A stretch of 5,353 bases of DNA from the NCBI GenBank assembly GCA_021779435.1, contig JAJYAR010000219.1:1-5353 (forward strand), given 5' to 3'. Made by a program: the position numbers and the translations under genes. Each line of letters starts with the position of its first letter. Positions within the stretch are counted from its first letter, which is position 1. The notes beneath the pieces are model-generated. The model was not told the origin of the DNA and searched no databases. It saw only the letters and a list, made by a program, of their open reading frames with translations. Shown here piece after piece: positions 1-5,353 of the stretch. The DNA comes from a bacterium. Lineage in GTDB: Bacteria > Verrucomicrobiota > Verrucomicrobiae > JAJYAR01.

Positions 1-201
1 AGCATTCCGCTCCGGAACACGTCGACCGCGACCGACGCCGATCGGAATATCTTCCGGATCCTGCGGACCGAGTTCAAGGGGCGTGGGACGGGCCAGGCTA
101 CGGTGTTCTACATGCTTTCGGAATCAGACCTGTTCCGCCATCCGTTTCGACTCAGCAAGATCGGCGCCGAACGGTACGCGGCGGCAGGAGCACTCGACTA
201 A
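1..201 (+). CDS. C-terminal 66 residues of an unrecognised protein, possibly SGNH-hydrolase-like (5' partial)
   Basis: Frame 1 is open from the first base to a TAA at 199-201, so this is the tail of a gene that begins left of the window. The fragment starts SIPLRNTSTATDADRNIF and ends with GAERYAAAGALD. I do not recognise the family with certainty. The last 25 residues contain an Asp, then His four residues later (DLFRH), followed by a G-A-E-R-aromatic-A-A stretch. Many SGNH/GDSL hydrolases that act on envelope polysaccharides end with a comparable D-x-x-H...GAERF pattern. Here the spacing is D-x-x-x-H, so the match is only suggestive. No membrane segment is visible. The gene converges with the beta-helix gene, whose stop lies 42 bp downstream. 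That the frame is coding is supported by its being open to the window edge and by the fit at the convergent junction. The function remains a guess. Confidence 0.6.
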   Translation, partial: SIPLRNTSTATDADRNIFRILRTEFKGRGTGQATVFYMLSESDLFRHPFRLSKIGAERYAAAGALD

Positions 202-243
202 GCGCCAGCCGCTCCCCGTGCCCCCGTGGGCGCGATCCCCATC
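202..243. other. Convergent intergenic gap with a weak hairpin
   Basis: These 42 bases separate the TAA of the plus-strand partial gene from the TGA of the minus-strand beta-helix gene. Bases 218-223 can pair with 228-233 (GTGCCC with GGGCGC, one G-U pair) around a four-base CCGT loop. No T-tract follows on either strand, so it is not a standard Rho-independent terminator, although its position between two converging genes would suit termination of the plus-strand transcript. Confidence 0.3.
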
Positions 244-2235
244 TCATGGCGAAACACCGCCACGGCGGACGCGAGGCGCCGTGCCTGGACCATGCCGGCC
301 GGGCGAAGCAGTTGCGCCACTCTGCCAGGCACCGATGTCGTAGCGGCCCGCCTGTGGACGTGTGGTGCCGATGATGTCGGGGGAGTCGAGCGTGTAGATC
401 CGCTGGCATGGCTTGTTCCGCAGGCACGCCGGATTGAAGGGGCCGAAAGCGCTGCCGGCGCCGATCAGGGGCGAGCCCTTTCGCAGACGATAGTCCCCGG
501 GAAACGCCGCGAACGCCGCGGCACCGGATTCACCATAGGTTGTACCAGGTAGGGCCCTGGCCGTTGCCGTGCCCTGTCGCCCTAGGTTAAGCGACCCGCT
601 GTCTCCCACCGGTGCGTCCGTTGCGTTATGGCCGCCAAGCCACGTCATTCCCCGCCAATCGGTTGCTTTCGGATTGCCGGTCGAGCCCGCGGCGTGCGCG
701 AACCCGAAGATTGCCGTGTTGGAGATGGTTTCGCCAACAAAAATCCAGTCCAGGCCGACCTCGATGCCGATGCTGTCGGGCGCCGGATTCGCATCGACCA
801 GCGTCGAATTCAGGATCGTGCCCGGATAATCTTCCTGAATCCCGAGCAGGCCGTGGGTCACGACGAGAGAGTTCGCGACCACCATGGCCGTGTCCAAGAA
901 TATGGCGGGGTTGTTGGTTCCGCGGCCGCCATCCACGATAGACCCCTCGACCATTGCGGTGTTGCCGCCATGTGTCTCGCCGCCGCCAATACCGATGCCG
1001 TGGTTGCTCTTGATCTGCAGGCCAATCAAATCGACGTTGTTATCTCGCAGTTCGAACCCGTCACTCAACTGCCAGCTTGGGTTGCGGATCGCCACGCCAT
1101 TGGCAGGAGCGTAGCCGCTCAGCGGGGCGCGGGGCTGAAGCGAATCCGCGAAACTTTCCCCGGGGGCGGTCGTCACGATAATGTGATGGGAACCAAATGG
1201 ATGGGAAATCGAATTGCCTTCAGGGCTATACGGAAAGGCATCATGCGTATAGTCGAAATGGGCCTGCAGACGTATGGGCACCGCTTCGCCGTGCCGCCCC
1301 GCAACATATTCCCGGTCATTCCACAGATCGGCCTGGTAGTTGGCGGTGAGTTCGTCGGTCGCGGCGCTCGTGGACGAAGCGCGATATCGCTGGGTCGGGA
1401 TGTAGGATTTCTCGGACGAGTACCGGATTTGGGCCCAGTATGTCCATGTGCATCCGTCGGGTGTCGTGAAGCTGGAGCCGGAACCGCCGGATGTTCCGGT
1501 TGGTGCCACGGTACTGGTGCAGCCTGACGCGTTCACCTGTTCGTAAGCGCGCAACGGCGAATCGCTGGTTACGTAATCGCCGTAACGGTAAGCGGTCCCG
1601 CGTATCCAGCGACGATTGTCGAATGCCCAGCCTGTGATTGAGATGTAGTCGACGGATGAAAGATATTCCCAGTGGCAGGTTCCATCGACGATGTCAGAAC
1701 CGGTTCCGGTCGGCCCGCCGTGACGTCCGGACCTGCAGGAGTCGCGCGAGACAAGCTGATATGCATCAAGCGTTCTGCCAGGCTTATACGTGTGCGACGC
1801 AGCGTCCCAGCCGGGGCCATTCAGGACCCGGGTAAATGGCCCCGCATGGTACGCGTAGGTATGGTGGGGGCGCCACGCTGGAGCATTGTGGATCTGCGAG
1901 ACGATCGTCTTGCCCTGGACGAATTGGCTCACTGGCGGTGGCATGGTTCGCGCTTGCTGGGCAACTGGTGTCGCGGCGGCCAGCTTGGCCTCCGGCCCAG
2001 AAGCGGCTGGTGGCCGCCGCATGCTGGCATAGGAAGGGCCCGGCGCCGCGCCCGCGGAGGGCGCGTTACTGGTGAATGACTGATTTTTGCAGCGTCCGTT
2101 GCAGAGGACCGCATGGGCGCCCCCTGTAACGACCGACAGCGCCAGAGCGAGCCCCGATCCGAGAATGAGTTTCCGCGAGCGTACGGGTGTGGAGCGGATG
2201 AGATCGCGCACACCGGTTCGATGCCTACCTGCCAT
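244..2235 (-). CDS. Secreted right-handed parallel beta-helix protein with two Cys-paired carbohydrate-binding-like modules
   Basis: This 663-residue protein begins with a Sec-type signal peptide: basic n-region to K22, hydrophobic core 23-37, likely cleavage after AHA (A42). Residues 51-105 are Ala/Pro/Ser-rich and look like a linker. Two related modules follow, at about 140-195 and 208-272. Each has an aromatic/Gly stretch, a Cys, a (G/A)PTGT turn (174-178; 244-248) and a D-G-x-C/D-G-C-x-W-x-Y strand (184-191; 260-266), giving Cys pairs 167/187 and 239/262. The beta-helix appears to run from about 380 to 515, with N/D/G-rich turns such as LRDNNVDLIGLQI and GGGETHGGN. The C-terminus has the usual ending of such proteins (DYRLRKGSPLIGAGS near 581, RYDIGAWQSG at 631-640). 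Further Cys pairs are 45/49 and 604/610. Family members include polysaccharide lyases, hydrolases, epimerases and adhesins. I cannot identify catalytic residues, so whether it is an enzyme or a binder is open. It is the last gene of the minus-strand cluster. Confidence 0.85.
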   Translation of the reverse strand: MAGRHRTGVRDLIRSTPVRSRKLILGSGLALALSVVTGGAHAVLCNGRCKNQSFTSNAPSAGAAPGPSYASMRRPPAASGPEAKLAAATPVAQQARTMPPPVSQFVQGKTIVSQIHNAPAWRPHHTYAYHAGPFTRVLNGPGWDAASHTYKPGRTLDAYQLVSRDSCRSGRHGGPTGTGSDIVDGTCHWEYLSSVDYISITGWAFDNRRWIRGTAYRYGDYVTSDSPLRAYEQVNASGCTSTVAPTGTSGGSGSSFTTPDGCTWTYWAQIRYSSEKSYIPTQRYRASSTSAATDELTANYQADLWNDREYVAGRHGEAVPIRLQAHFDYTHDAFPYSPEGNSISHPFGSHHIIVTTAPGESFADSLQPRAPLSGYAPANGVAIRNPSWQLSDGFELRDNNVDLIGLQIKSNHGIGIGGGETHGGNTAMVEGSIVDGGRGTNNPAIFLDTAMVVANSLVVTHGLLGIQEDYPGTILNSTLVDANPAPDSIGIEVGLDWIFVGETISNTAIFGFAHAAGSTGNPKATDWRGMTWLGGHNATDAPVGDSGSLNLGRQGTATARALPGTTYGESGAAAFAAFPGDYRLRKGSPLIGAGSAFGPFNPACLRNKPCQRIYTLDSPDIIGTTRPQAGRYDIGAWQSGATASPGRHGPGTAPRVRRGGVSP

Positions 2236-2361
2236 TCATCTCGTCTCCATCAAGCCGAATACGGCGTTCGGTCCGTAACGTGGTGCGAAGGGGCGTCTTC
2301 AATCGGGGACGACGGGAACGGTTCTCCTGTCGAGCTGCGTAGCGATGCCTCGGGCACAGTA
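2236..2361 (-). other. Intergenic region upstream of the beta-helix gene
   Basis: This 126-bp gap separates the decarboxylase stop from the beta-helix start. It contains a small inverted repeat, GCCG/CGGC at 2254-2265 with a four-base loop, overlapping an alternative CCGAA/TTCGG pairing (2255-2259 with 2267-2271). I see no convincing -35/-10 pair. A TTGAAG hexamer is present on the minus strand, but the hexamer 17 bases beyond it (GTTACG) fits a -10 poorly. The gap is long enough for a promoter of its own, but the sequence does not prove one. Confidence 0.3.
2245..2248 (-). promoter_or_regulatory. Ribosome binding site deciding the beta-helix start
   Basis: GGAG lies nine bases before the ATG at 2235-2233 and supports that start. 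A second ATG four bases upstream (2239-2237) is out of frame and meets a stop within a few codons. A four-codon reading frame (Met-Glu-Thr-Arg-stop, 2250-2236) ends directly against the real start codon and overlaps this site. That is probably chance. Confidence 0.5.
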
Positions 2362-3312
2362 TCAGTCACCGAGGATTTCGGAGAAATAGTTGATGGTGCT
2401 GCGCAGCCCGTCATCGAGGCTGACGTGCGGGCTCCATCCCAGGAGGCTTGAGGCCCGCGTGATGTCTGGGCAGCGCTGCGTCGGGTCATCGGTCGGCAGC
2501 GGCCGGAAGGCCAGCCGCGAACGCGCGCCGGTCAGCGCGATGATGCGCTCGGCCAGCTGGCGGACGGAGATTTCCTGCGGATTGCCGATATTGATCGGCC
2601 CGGTCACCGAATCGTCGCTCTCCATCATTCGGATAAGGCCGTCGACGAGATCGTCGACATAGCAGAAGGCGCGGGTCTGGCTGCCGTCGCCGTAGAGGGT
2701 GATTTCCTCGCCGCGCAGTGCCTGGACGATGAAGTTGGACACAACCCGCCCGTCATTCGGGTGCATGCGCGGGCCATAGGTGTTGAAGATGCGGACGACC
2801 TTGATCTTTACCCGGTGCTGGCGGAGGTAGTCGAAGAACAGCGTCTCGGCGCAGCGCTTGCCCTCGTCGTAGCAGGCGCGTGGACCGAGCGGGTTGACGT
2901 TGCCGCGGTAGTCCTCGGTCTGCGGATGGATCGTCGGGTCGCCATAGATCTCGGAAGTCGATGCCTGCAGGATGCGCGCGCCGACGCGCTTTGCCAGGCC
3001 CAGCATGTTGATCGCGCCGATGACGCTGGTCTTGGTGGTCTGCACCGGGTCGTGCTGGTAGTGCACGGGCGAAGCTGGACAGGCGAGGTTGAAGATCTCG
3101 TCGACCTCGACATAGAGCGGAAAGGTGATGTCGTGGCGCATTGCCTCGAAATGCGGATTGTCGAGAAGATGGACGATGTTGTCTTTGCGGCCGGTGAAAT
3201 AGTTGTCGACGCAGAGCACGTCGTCGCCGCGGGCGAGCAACCGCTCGCAGAGATGCGAGCCAAGGAAGCCGGCGCCGCCGGTTACCAGAACCCGTTTCCT
3301 GACCAGACTCAT
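2362..3312 (-). CDS. uxs: UDP-glucuronate decarboxylase (UDP-xylose synthase)
   Basis: The 316-residue product is a cytoplasmic extended short-chain dehydrogenase that should convert UDP-glucuronate to UDP-xylose with bound NAD+ and release of CO2. The N-terminal Rossmann fold shows [10 protein letters not shown] (G12, G15, G18), followed by the acidic residue of VDNYFTGRK (D36). The substrate-binding and catalytic parts match UDP-xylose synthases closely: [11 protein letters not shown] at 77-86, TSEIYGDP at 119-126, and YDEGKR at 148-153, giving the Y148-xxx-K152 pair. [10 protein letters not shown] follows at 174-183, then [14 protein letters not shown] at 208-221 and R280 in the PTQRCPDI segment. 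The length is that of the soluble bacterial enzyme, with no ArnA-type formyltransferase fusion and no membrane anchor. The start has a modest AAAGG site nine bases upstream. It sits 75 bp after the GT8 gene, so donor synthesis and transfer are probably linked. The close relatives to exclude are dTDP-glucose 4,6-dehydratase and UDP-glucose epimerase. The CPASP and YDEGKR segments favour decarboxylase. Confidence 0.93.
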   Translation of the reverse strand: MSLVRKRVLVTGGAGFLGSHLCERLLARGDDVLCVDNYFTGRKDNIVHLLDNPHFEAMRHDITFPLYVEVDEIFNLACPASPVHYQHDPVQTTKTSVIGAINMLGLAKRVGARILQASTSEIYGDPTIHPQTEDYRGNVNPLGPRACYDEGKRCAETLFFDYLRQHRVKIKVVRIFNTYGPRMHPNDGRVVSNFIVQALRGEEITLYGDGSQTRAFCYVDDLVDGLIRMMESDDSVTGPINIGNPQEISVRQLAERIIALTGARSRLAFRPLPTDDPTQRCPDITRASSLLGWSPHVSLDDGLRSTINYFSEILGD

Positions 3313-3354
3313 CGATACGGACCTTTCGGAAATTGGACGAACAGGGTTGCTGGA

Positions 3355-3372
3355 GGGCGCGAATCCGCGCCC
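3355..3372 (-). terminator. Perfect 7-bp hairpin between the GT8 and decarboxylase genes
   Basis: GGGCGCG at 3355-3361 pairs perfectly with CGCGCCC at 3366-3372 around a four-base loop. On the transcribed minus strand it lies 15 bases after the GT8 stop codon and about 40 bases before the decarboxylase start. No T-run follows, so full Rho-independent termination is doubtful. Partial termination or protection of the upstream mRNA segment is more plausible. Confidence 0.5.
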
Positions 3373-3387
3373 GGAAGGGGAGGCCGC

Positions 3388-4380
3388 TCAGGGCGCATTG
3401 GTCGTGCGTCGCAAAGCGAACAGCTGGGCAAACCCGGCTTTCAGGACTGATTTCACGCCGGGCGGCAGGATTCGGGAGACGCGCTTGCGCACCATGTCGA
3501 GCGGTGTGCGGTCGCTCGGCACGAAATCACGCCATTCCGTCATCCGAAGATACTTGGTGTATTCACCTCTTCGAGGGTGGTCGCAGAAATAGCTCCACGG
3601 CTTCAGATTGCCGTTGAAATGGATGATGATCGCGTCGCGGCGGATCTTCTCGAGTTCGGCTTGCGCCAGCGGCAATCTTGTTGGCTCGTCATAAAAAGGA
3701 CGTATCACATTCCACTTGAAGGGGAGCCGCTTGGTGCGGTGAGGGAATACGGCATTCAGTGCGTCCTGGTCGTATAGGACCCGTTCCGGATTTTGCTGGA
3801 TATACTCCAGCACTTCCTTGCCAGCCCCGGTTTCGCGCCATTGCTTAAGATCAATGACCAGCACCCCAGCATTGAAATAGCCGTCTTCCGGCCGCAGGGC
3901 GAGACGGTCGACACCCCGCATGGATCCGGGAATGTCCACGGCAGCCATCAAGGCGCCGTCGAGATCGACCGACCAGAGCGGCGCCAGGCTGCCAACGACC
4001 ACAATATCAGCGTCGAGATAGAGCACACGCTCGACATTTTCTGGAAAGAACTCGCCGATCCAGAGGCGGCTGTAGGTGTCCAGAGTGTAGTGCGCCTGCG
4101 GGTTGAGCGGCAGCAGAACATCTTCAGGGATCGCGAACTTCCGAAAGCTTAGGGATTGGTTCGGAAATCGTGCGACGGATTTACGGAGTCTGGCTTCGTC
4201 CAGAATCTCATCGGGCTGGGACACTACGACAACATCGAAGAACAACTCCGGCGTGTTCGCAATAACCGAGGCGAGGCAGACGGCCGCGTGCTGCAGAAAC
4301 AGGGTGTTCGTGCACAGCAGAAGATTGACCCGGTTGGCTTGGTCCCCGGGATGAGGATGCGTGTCGGGCGATGTGCTCAT
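3388..4380 (-). CDS. Family 8 glycosyltransferase (GT8, GT-A fold)
   Basis: The 330-residue product belongs to the GT8 family of retaining, metal-dependent glycosyltransferases that use UDP-sugars. The catalytic domain starts near NRVNLLLCTN (residue 16). The metal-binding DxD is D123-A-D125 within RVLYLDADIVVVGSL. Other GT8 hallmarks follow: YFNAGVLVIDL at 168-178, DQDALN at 204-209, and the C-terminal HFNGNLKPW at 254-262 that contacts donor phosphate and metal. No signal peptide or clear transmembrane helix is seen, so it acts on the cytoplasmic side. Residues about 290-330 form a basic tail with hydrophobic stretches (VRKRVSRILPPGVKSVLKAG) that could touch the membrane. The family transfers glucose, galactose, galacturonate or xylose, and the sugar cannot be read from sequence. 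The adjacent UDP-xylose synthase makes a UDP-xylose or UDP-uronate donor attractive. The start has a strong GGAGG six bases upstream. Confidence 0.9.
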   Translation of the reverse strand: MSTSPDTHPHPGDQANRVNLLLCTNTLFLQHAAVCLASVIANTPELFFDVVVVSQPDEILDEARLRKSVARFPNQSLSFRKFAIPEDVLLPLNPQAHYTLDTYSRLWIGEFFPENVERVLYLDADIVVVGSLAPLWSVDLDGALMAAVDIPGSMRGVDRLALRPEDGYFNAGVLVIDLKQWRETGAGKEVLEYIQQNPERVLYDQDALNAVFPHRTKRLPFKWNVIRPFYDEPTRLPLAQAELEKIRRDAIIIHFNGNLKPWSYFCDHPRRGEYTKYLRMTEWRDFVPSDRTPLDMVRKRVSRILPPGVKSVLKAGFAQLFALRRTTNAP

Positions 4381-4386
4381 GTAGAT

Positions 4387-4391
4387 CCTCC
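4387..4391 (-). promoter_or_regulatory. Strong ribosome binding site of the GT8 gene
   Basis: The minus strand reads GGAGG followed by six bases (ATCTAC) and the ATG at 4380-4378. It is the closest to consensus of the ribosome binding sites in the window and fixes the GT8 start. It lies beside a CCGG-A-CCGG element (4390-4398, plus strand). Confidence 0.65.
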
Positions 4392-4404
4392 GGACCGGTT
4401 TATG

Positions 4405-4420
4405 CCGACCGCCTGGTCGG
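4405..4420 (-). promoter_or_regulatory. 6-bp hairpin in the GT8 leader
   Basis: CCGACC at 4405-4410 and GGTCGG at 4415-4420 form a perfect inverted repeat with a four-base loop, about 25 bases before the GT8 start codon and 13 bases before its ribosome binding site. It could be a leader hairpin or an operator half-site pair. No known regulator motif is recognised. Confidence 0.35.
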
Positions 4421-4473
4421 TTTGCCCACGGTGAACGGTTGATGCCACGCCGTTATGGCGGGCGGCTGCGAAT

Positions 4474-4499
4474 CGGCAGGGGGCGCCCGCCGCCTGCCG
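4474..4499 (-). terminator. Hairpin just after the small-subunit gene
   Basis: CGGCAGG at 4474-4480 pairs perfectly with CCTGCCG at 4493-4499 around a 12-base GC-rich loop that can itself fold. On the minus strand it begins eight bases after the TGA at 4510-4508. There is no downstream T-tract. It may reduce read-through from the dehydrogenase pair into the GT8 gene, or stabilise the upstream mRNA. Confidence 0.45.
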
Positions 4500-4507
4500 T
4501 TGACCGC

Positions 4508-4933
4508 TCATCCAACGTCGCTTTGCCGCGCGCCCGTGAGAGCCGCAAGCGCATAGAGCCGCGTCTCGGTGAGGGAAAGGATCCAGCCATCAACTATGGC
4601 GAGCCTCCCGGCGCCGAAATCGTCCCGGCTGCGTTCCCGCAGGGTCTGCGCAAGGTGCCCCGCTGGGACGTGTCCGCCCGCCGCGATGCGTGCATCCGTG
4701 ATCAGCGTGTTCGCGAGAGAGGAAGTGCTTCTTTCCGCCGGCGGCAGCGAGCTAAGGCAAAGTTCGGCGAGCCATCGCGGACAGGCGAGTTGCGCGCACA
4801 GGGCAAGAAGCGCGCTCCGTTCTGGATTTTCCCGGCGGTTCGGCGGAACGTCGCCGCGTGACGCGAGCGGGGCAACGCCGCCGGCGAGGCCTGCGAGGAG
4901 CAGCACGCGGCGCTTCACCAACGGGTGTGTCAT
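4508..4933 (-). CDS. Small Tat-type exported protein paired with the GMC dehydrogenase
   Basis: The 141-residue product starts MTHPLVKRRVLLLAGLAGG: two arginines ahead of a hydrophobic core, then an APLAS cleavage-like region, which resembles a twin-arginine or Sec signal. The mature part has two central Cys (46, 51) and a C-terminal block with a V-D-G-W-x-L-S-x-T-E pattern at 114-123, followed by an Ala/Leu helix. As I recall, this C-terminal pattern occurs in the small subunits of membrane-bound FAD sugar dehydrogenases (sorbitol/fructose/gluconate dehydrogenase small-subunit type), whose Tat signal carries the flavin subunit across the membrane. Its ATG overlaps the TGA of the GMC gene (ATGA, 4933-4930), and AAGGGA lies eight bases upstream, which points to translational coupling. 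A longer frame upstream to 5068 exists but runs inside the GMC gene, so I reject that start. The family assignment is from memory and moderate. The gene itself is well supported. Confidence 0.72.
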   Translation of the reverse strand: MTHPLVKRRVLLLAGLAGGVAPLASRGDVPPNRRENPERSALLALCAQLACPRWLAELCLSSLPPAERSTSSLANTLITDARIAAGGHVPAGHLAQTLRERSRDDFGAGRLAIVDGWILSLTETRLYALAALTGARQSDVG

Positions 4934-5353
4934 GCCAGCTGTCCCTTGATACGGTCGGCAAGACGCAGCGCGAGGGCGACGATGGTAAGGGTCGGATTGT
5001 TCGCACCGCCGGTCGGGAACACGGAACTGCCGGCGACGTACAGATTGCCCATGCCGTGCACGCGGCAATCCGCATCGACCACGCCGTGTTTCGGATCGTC
5101 ATGCATGCGGGTTGCGCCCATCTGGTGCTCGTTGCCGGCGAAACCGTGCGGCCATGAGCCGCCCTCGGTGAGCATCGGCTTGAACCGGCCGAAGCCCGCA
5201 CGGCCGATCTCTCGGCCCAGCAGATGCAGGATCTCCGCGGCGCCCCGCTTGTCCTCCGGCACCAGCTGCCAGTCGACGGCCACTTCCCGCATGCCGAGCG
5301 CATCGCGCGTCGCGCTCAGCGTGATCCGGCTGTCCGGATTGGGCTGTTGCTCC
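4930..5353 (-). CDS. GMC-family FAD oxidoreductase, C-terminal 140 residues (5' partial)
   Basis: The frame is open to the right edge, and the visible fragment begins EQQPNPDSRITLSATRDALG, a typical start of the GMC C-terminal domain. It continues to HQMGATRM (fragment residues 76-83), whose His is the expected catalytic base, then NLYVAGSSVFPTGGANNPTLT (103-123). There, N119 before P-T is the second active-site residue, and the surrounding segment closes over the FAD. The family oxidises alcohols and sugars. Here the substrate is unknown and the N-terminal FAD-binding motif lies outside the window. Together with the overlapping exported small protein, it is probably the catalytic subunit of a periplasmic dehydrogenase passing electrons to the respiratory chain, perhaps through a cytochrome c not seen here. 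An internal ATG at 5292 should not be taken as the start, because the homology clearly extends upstream of it. Confidence 0.92.
   Translation of the reverse strand, partial: EQQPNPDSRITLSATRDALGMREVAVDWQLVPEDKRGAAEILHLLGREIGRAGFGRFKPMLTEGGSWPHGFAGNEHQMGATRMHDDPKHGVVDADCRVHGMGNLYVAGSSVFPTGGANNPTLTIVALALRLADRIKGQLA

Noticed and set aside
628..1527. A 299-residue plus-strand reading frame
   Set aside because: It lies wholly antisense to the beta-helix gene, has no recognisable domain, and is explained by high GC. The minus-strand frame has a signal peptide and family motifs.
2236..2250. Four-codon upstream reading frame abutting the beta-helix start
   Set aside because: It is too short to be meaningful without conservation, and is likely a by-product of the GGAG-containing leader.
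2290..2361. Possible general-stress-type GGAAC promoter on the plus strand
   Set aside because: A GGAAC occurs, but the bases 16-17 further on do not read CGTT, and no plus-strand gene follows it.
2808..3263. A 151-residue minus-strand frame
   Set aside because: It is a shifted frame inside the decarboxylase, Ser/Arg/Thr-rich with no domain. The decarboxylase motifs are intact in the other frame, so there is no frameshift.
2761..3450. A 229-residue plus-strand reading frame
   Set aside because: It is antisense to the clear UDP-glucuronate decarboxylase. Its sequence is rich in Val/Asp/Ala/Glu, as expected for a complement of that gene.
4439..4861. A 140-residue plus-strand frame
   Set aside because: It is antisense to the small-subunit gene, Arg-rich, and without recognisable motifs.
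4752..5303. A 183-residue minus-strand frame crossing the GMC/small-subunit junction
   Set aside because: It is a shifted frame of two genes whose correct frames show clear motifs and an ATGA overlap.

Overview
This window looks like part of a cell-envelope or exopolysaccharide locus from a high-GC Gram-negative bacterium, most likely an alphaproteobacterium. That placement is inferred from the high GC content, the style of the UDP-glucuronate decarboxylase, and a GMC dehydrogenase paired with a small Tat-type exported protein. The sequence alone does not settle the genus.

Layout. The first 201 bases hold the last 66 residues of a plus-strand gene whose start lies outside the window. Everything else lies on the minus strand and is read from right to left. 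First comes the C-terminal part of a GMC-family flavin oxidoreductase (cut by the right edge). It overlaps by four bases (ATGA) a 141-residue protein with a twin-arginine-like signal. Then, after a gap of about 127 bp, comes a family 8 glycosyltransferase (330 aa). After 75 bp follows a UDP-glucuronate decarboxylase / UDP-xylose synthase (316 aa). After 126 bp comes a large secreted right-handed beta-helix protein (663 aa). The beta-helix gene converges on the plus-strand gene with 42 bp between the two stop codons. GC-rich hairpins without T-tracts lie just after the small-subunit gene and the glycosyltransferase gene, and a weaker one lies in the convergent gap. No gene-free stretch exceeds 300 bases, and I see no tRNA, rRNA, CRISPR array or insertion sequence.

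How the parts may work together (inference). The decarboxylase would make UDP-xylose from UDP-glucuronate in the cytoplasm. The neighbouring GT8 enzyme is a natural candidate to use that or a related UDP-sugar on a surface glycan. The beta-helix protein is exported and carries two Cys-containing modules like those in carbohydrate-binding and phage-fibre proteins, so it could bind or cut that glycan or a related one. The GMC/small-subunit pair looks like an exported two-component sugar or alcohol dehydrogenase. The least described items are the module architecture of the beta-helix protein and the combination of these functions in one minus-strand cluster.
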